Shown here piece by piece: positions 60,178 through 64,000 of a stretch of 64,000 bases of DNA. The DNA is taken from positions 158,645 to 222,644 of the forward strand of contig NW_023503941.1 in assembly GCF_014529535.1 (NCBI RefSeq), in the 5' to 3' direction. Both the position numbers and the translations under genes were made by a program. The stretch's first letter is position 1, and the number at the start of each line of letters is the position of its first letter. This DNA is from Bradysia coprophila. Taxonomy: Eukaryota > Arthropoda > Insecta > Diptera > Sciaridae. The notes below the pieces were generated by a model that was not told the origin of the DNA, made no database searches, and saw only the letters and a program-made list of their open reading frames with translations.

Positions 60178-60443
60178 AGGTCGAAGCATTATAATTTGAT
60201 CGATTCTATTCATTTTTAAATAATTGTAGTTTTTCAAGAAATCATTTCGAAAACATTACAGTATAAAAGCTTACACATGTGCATTAGAGCTGTTTACTCG
60301 CGATATACCTGCAGGTAATCCGTTCAAATGCACGTGTCTAAGCTTTTATACTGTAATGTTTTCGAAATGATTTCTTCGAAAACTACAATTATTTAAAAAT
60401 GAATTAAATGAGTAGAATCGATCAAATTACAATGCTCCGACTT
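60178..60443. repeat. Palindromic MITE-like element
   Basis: Arms of about 110 bp. ATTACAGTATAAAAGCTTA (60255) is answered by TAAGCTTTTATACTGTAAT (60339), and AAGCATTATAATTTGATCGA by TCGATCAAATTACAATGCTC. Loop about 40 nt. Confidence 0.85.
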
Positions 60444-62456
60444 TAAAACATATATTAAATTTTAACATATTGATGCGTGGGCAGCCTTTACTAACCTCTA
60501 CTCGGCGGCTACGATCGAATAATTCAATTTTTCTGTACTTCTCAAAGAGAGGTATTTGTGTCTTAAAAAGTAACTTTATCCATAAATGGATTTTTTTTGG
60601 ACGCGATCAAGTGTAATCAAGTGAAATAAATTCAATTTTCACTCCGTTTGCGTGACAGTTCTTTTGTTCTATTTTACAACTGTCATGTAGACGGAGGCTA
60701 AACGGAGTGCTCTTTTTAAGTGGAAACTGTACTTTATTCGTGAAAAAACTGACGTGAAAAAAAATTACGTTCGTTATAGTATAATAAAATTGTATTTTCA
60801 AGTTAATTTCAATTTTCGGTTACACACTAAAAGGAAATGTAACATTTCTTAAATAACAAAAATTAATAAAACAAATTATAAAAAAATTACTAATATTTGG
60901 TATGTTATACGTACTATACTTTTATCGTAATTAACTTGTGCTATTGCTGATGAATTACTTTCTTTTTTTCGTGTGGCACACTTTATTGAATGGTTTGTGT
61001 TATTCAACCGGGATGACATTTGGAATGGTTCAATTTTGCTCCATATAGACATCAACAAAATTACATAATTTTACACTCCATTTCTGAACAGTTTTCACAT
61101 ATAGTATTTTTCGTATCAAGCAAGCAAATGACGATTTTTTGAGCACCAGAACGTATGCTGAAAAAATCGTCATTGGTCATTGGTTTTGTGCATCGGACAA
61201 AACACATCAATTTACTTGAAAATATACACACTTTACGTTCACCATATTAAATTTGATCAATCGTAGTCATGGAAAAATTCATGCAATTTCTTTTACGCAC
61301 AATAAACCATAAAGAATATTACTATACAAGGGAAGGAATTCATCGTGATACGAAATATCAAATTATTTCCCGAGTGTAGTATGACGTTTTCCTTTACGAA
61401 GGAGGGAAAGACTTTTCCCTAGGGACGGAAAGCCCATTTTTCCTCCCTAGTAAATGAAATGAATTTTTTTCCCGCACGGTATATAGTTCGGGAAACACTG
61501 ACATTTCTCAACGAAAAATCATGGCAAAATATGTCGTATTTCAGTTGACCGATGCACAAAATATTTTCTAACAAAAAAAAACATTAAAGTTTGGACTTGA
61601 AACTGACCTGTAAATATATGAACCTGAATTGATTAAGTCGGAAACCGGAAAATAGTTTAAATGTCACGGCAGGCTTACCTGAGAAATTGCATGAAAATTT
61701 TAGGTAAATCTGTCAGGTTTGAATCAATCAGGTCTGTCTTTATGAAATTTTTTACGGCGGTAGGCTTACTAGGAGCATTAGAAAAAGGCAATAAAAATGT
61801 TGTTTCACTACTCATACCAAGATGAACTCTTTGCAAAGCATCTGTGGATTTTTATTGGCCTTATCCTTATTTAAAAAAAAAACTGACGATAATTATAATT
61901 TGGCCAGGTAGGTTTTAGATCTCAATAAAAATTAAGTTATAAATCGCCACACTCTACTACTCATACAATCAGCTTTTGAGGGCAGGGTCGTATCACTGTT
62001 TGAAGGTTTCGTACAAACTAGATTGTTGAATAACACAAACTTTATTTCTGTATATATTTATCGTCATAGATGTATAACAGATGCGATATGAGATGAGTAT
62101 GTAGCTTATACCGGGCCTATTTTTAATAGCTCAATTCCTGTCAACGCTGTTAACAACTGCCAATTAAATTTATTCGATCAAAAAATTCATTTTCAGTACG
62201 TCATTTTCATGACCTTGTAAACGTCAGACACGATCCCAACTGTCAGACATGTCGAAAAATATCGAATGAATTGAACGAACGATTTTCATGTAAAAACCAG
62301 TAAATTGAACGCAGTTACCGTCAATTAATTGAGGTTAAGGACTACTTGACGAAAAATTAAGTGGGGTTACGTTGACAAGTACCGTATAATGAAAATGATC
62401 TATAGCTATAATAACGATCGATAGATTTAATCGAATTTTACAAAAGAGTCACCTTT
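60444..62456. other. Intergenic, AT-rich
   Basis: No gene recognised. A short near-perfect hairpin at 61127-61174 is listed as a finding. Confidence 0.45.
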
Positions 62457-62617
62457 GATTTACATAGCAATGTAAAGTTAACGAAAAATTTCTTTAGTTT
62501 TCAGCTCTTTTCAATGAGAAAATTTAGCAGCAAATGCAAGTTTCACATTTTAAGACCATGCGAAAAGAGCTGAACATAAAAGAAATATTTCGTTAACTTT
62601 ACATTGCTGTCTAAATC
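62457..62617. repeat. Palindromic MITE-like element
   Basis: AGCAATGTAAAGTTAACGAA near 62466 is answered by TTCGTTAACTTTACATTGCT near 62590. Arms of about 60 bp also carry TTCAGCTCTTTT and its complement. Confidence 0.8.
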
Positions 62618-63324
62618 AGCAGTTAAATTAAAATCAGCTCCGTTAAATGCTGTCGGGAATTGGGCTAAAATATTTTTGTTTGATGTCATGTATTTGTAGA
62701 AATTTATGGAAGATTTCGAGGTATCAGGAAGAAATTGATGAAAGTTCATTCTGTAAGATAGACCCTGCTATTTACTGGCATTTCAAATGCATTTCTTGTA
62801 AAGTGATATTTAGAGAAGAAGTGTGAAAAGCCGGCCTCTATGTTAATCCTGCGGTAAAGGATCATTTTTCCCTATTGTAGCGGATTTTTGTCCAATATTT
62901 CGATCGTCTGCGTTAATTTAGTCAGAAGAAGGTCCAAATTTTATACTTAGAAAATACTATTTCTAAACCGAACGTTGCATTGTATCCAAAGGACAAATGC
63001 TTTGGATCGACATTCCTACAAGAAAACATTTTTAAAATACAGTTACTTGAACTGCATTGCAATGCTACAATGTATTAGTATTATCGTGTAATATATATAT
63101 ATATATGCATAAGTTGACTATTACATCAGTTTTGTTTTGTTCTTATTGTTATTGTTCGTTTAAAACTTATTTTATATAAATAATATGGCCACCACTGATA
63201 GACCTGAGACGAGAGGTTATATAAATGCCAGAAATCTTTTAATATTTTACGAATTAATTTTTTACTTTCCGCTCAGATTGACCGATCAATTATAATGGGA
63301 TCGAATCGATTCTTATTTTTTAAA
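62618..63324. other. Intergenic and 3' UTR of RasGAP gene
   Basis: AT-rich. (AT)n at 63091-63105. The 3' UTR of the minus-strand RasGAP gene should lie in the right part; I saw no clear AATAAA. Confidence 0.45.
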
Positions 63325-63698
63325 TTAACTGATCATTTCAATATACTTGATCTTGTGCTTCGTCAACATGTCTGTTACAGTAACCAGCTTCTTAAGTGAT
63401 GTATTCGTTCTGGCTATTGTTTGAAGTTCACTCAAATACGATACGCAAATGTGATGTAATGTGGCCAGTTCACGCCCTTAATCGGAGAGGAAAAGGAATG
63501 TGAATTAAGGCTGCTTCGTTCTTACAAGTAATTCATTCGTCGTATACCTGCATCGGCGCATATGTGACTTGTACTCGCTTCGATGTATGAATTTGGCGGT
63601 GGATTCGGATCTGTTACCGACGACAGTTGATCTAAAAACACAATCATTCGTTCTTTGTTCTTCAAGATGAATGGATTGACCACTTCCATGTATTGTTC
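63325..63698 (-). CDS. RasGAP, RASA1/vap type, last two coding exons (partial)
   Basis: GTPase-activating protein for Ras. Two minus-strand exons: 63548-63698 and 63325-63476, joined by a 71-nt GT-AG intron in phase 1. The first encodes YMEVVNPFILKNKERMIVFL, the end of the RasGAP domain. The second encodes RELATLHHICVSYLSELQ and then LKKLVTVTDMLTKHK to the stop, matching the C-terminal helix region of RASA1 proteins. The longer minus-strand frame across 63505-63882 is a different frame and not the protein. I found no earlier exon between 63699 and 64000, so the rest of the gene lies beyond the window. The orthology to RASA1 (vap in Drosophila) is from remembered sequence similarity. Confidence 0.8.
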
Positions 63699-64000
63699 CT
63701 GAAAGAAATTGTTGCTTTAGGAATTTCCTTTTGTGCTTCTGTTCTACGTTAACACGGACGATTTTACATTCTACGCGTGGGTAGGTGTAGAGATATGACG
63801 CATTTGAATACAGAAATGCCACATTTGATAATCCCAACAAAAATCTCTTCGAGAAAAGTGTGACGCAGTCTTTGCAGTACAATTTCTAAAATGAATGATA
63901 TCGCTAGAGTTGACGCTTTCAGCTTCGTTACGCAAAAATTAAATTTTACACCCAATTAGTTCAAACAAGCTGGCTTAGTTTTTCTCATCATCTGCCAAAT

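Noticed and set aside
63505..63882. 125-codon minus-strand frame
   Set aside because: Wrong frame relative to the RasGAP exons, which are supported by conserved sequence and splice sites.

Overview
This is a eukaryotic nuclear window. It is AT-rich, has many short introns (55-75 nt, GT-AG) and is full of repeats. The genes (Cdc14 phosphatase, a Spätzle-family ligand, a FUN14 protein, a RASA1-type RasGAP) point to an insect, most likely a dipteran. A lower fly such as a fungus gnat is my guess, but the sequence does not prove a species. Most open frames in the window are chance or repeat frames. I reconstructed the real genes by joining exons at splice sites and comparing them with remembered family features; no database search was run.

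Layout. 1-10653: a composite satellite block, made of a ~0.65 kb flank, about fifteen ~505-bp tandem units, a 0.3 kb spacer, about 35 56-bp tandem units, and a short tail ending in a small hairpin and CTAG. 12426-21173 (+): Cdc14, seven coding exons and about 838 aa. Its two large introns hold a repeat element with 144-bp tandem repeats and a ~2.5 kb nested inverted repeat. 21.2-25.8 kb: a cluster of palindromic and MITE-like elements. 25870-26289 (+): a secreted beta/gamma-crystallin-like protein with a TATA box. 26.3-30.7 kb: more palindromic repeats. 30753-32885 (+): a FUN14-domain mitochondrial protein with two alternative last exons. 33.4-34.7 kb: an inverted-repeat element carrying a tRNA-like SINE head. 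35372-37189 (+): a 5'-truncated non-LTR retrotransposon with reverse transcriptase and a C-terminal restriction-like endonuclease. 37.9-40.4 kb: two head-to-tail copies of a 1.2 kb element also found inside Cdc14 and next to the crystallin-like gene. 40797-51158: a second copy of the composite satellite block, in the same order and orientation as the first. 52139-57849 (+): a Spätzle-family gene, six exons and about 757 aa. 57.9-63.3 kb: intergenic, with a clean hAT-type insertion and several MITEs. 63325-63698 (-): the last two coding exons of a RasGAP (RASA1/vap type) that continues beyond the window.

The genes do not form a pathway. The most unusual feature is the two-satellite cassette present twice about 40 kb apart with the same boundaries. 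Each array is homogenised internally, shows higher-order periodicity, and carries a transcription-factor-like motif in most units (ATGCAAAT in the long satellite, AGCCAATCA in the short one).
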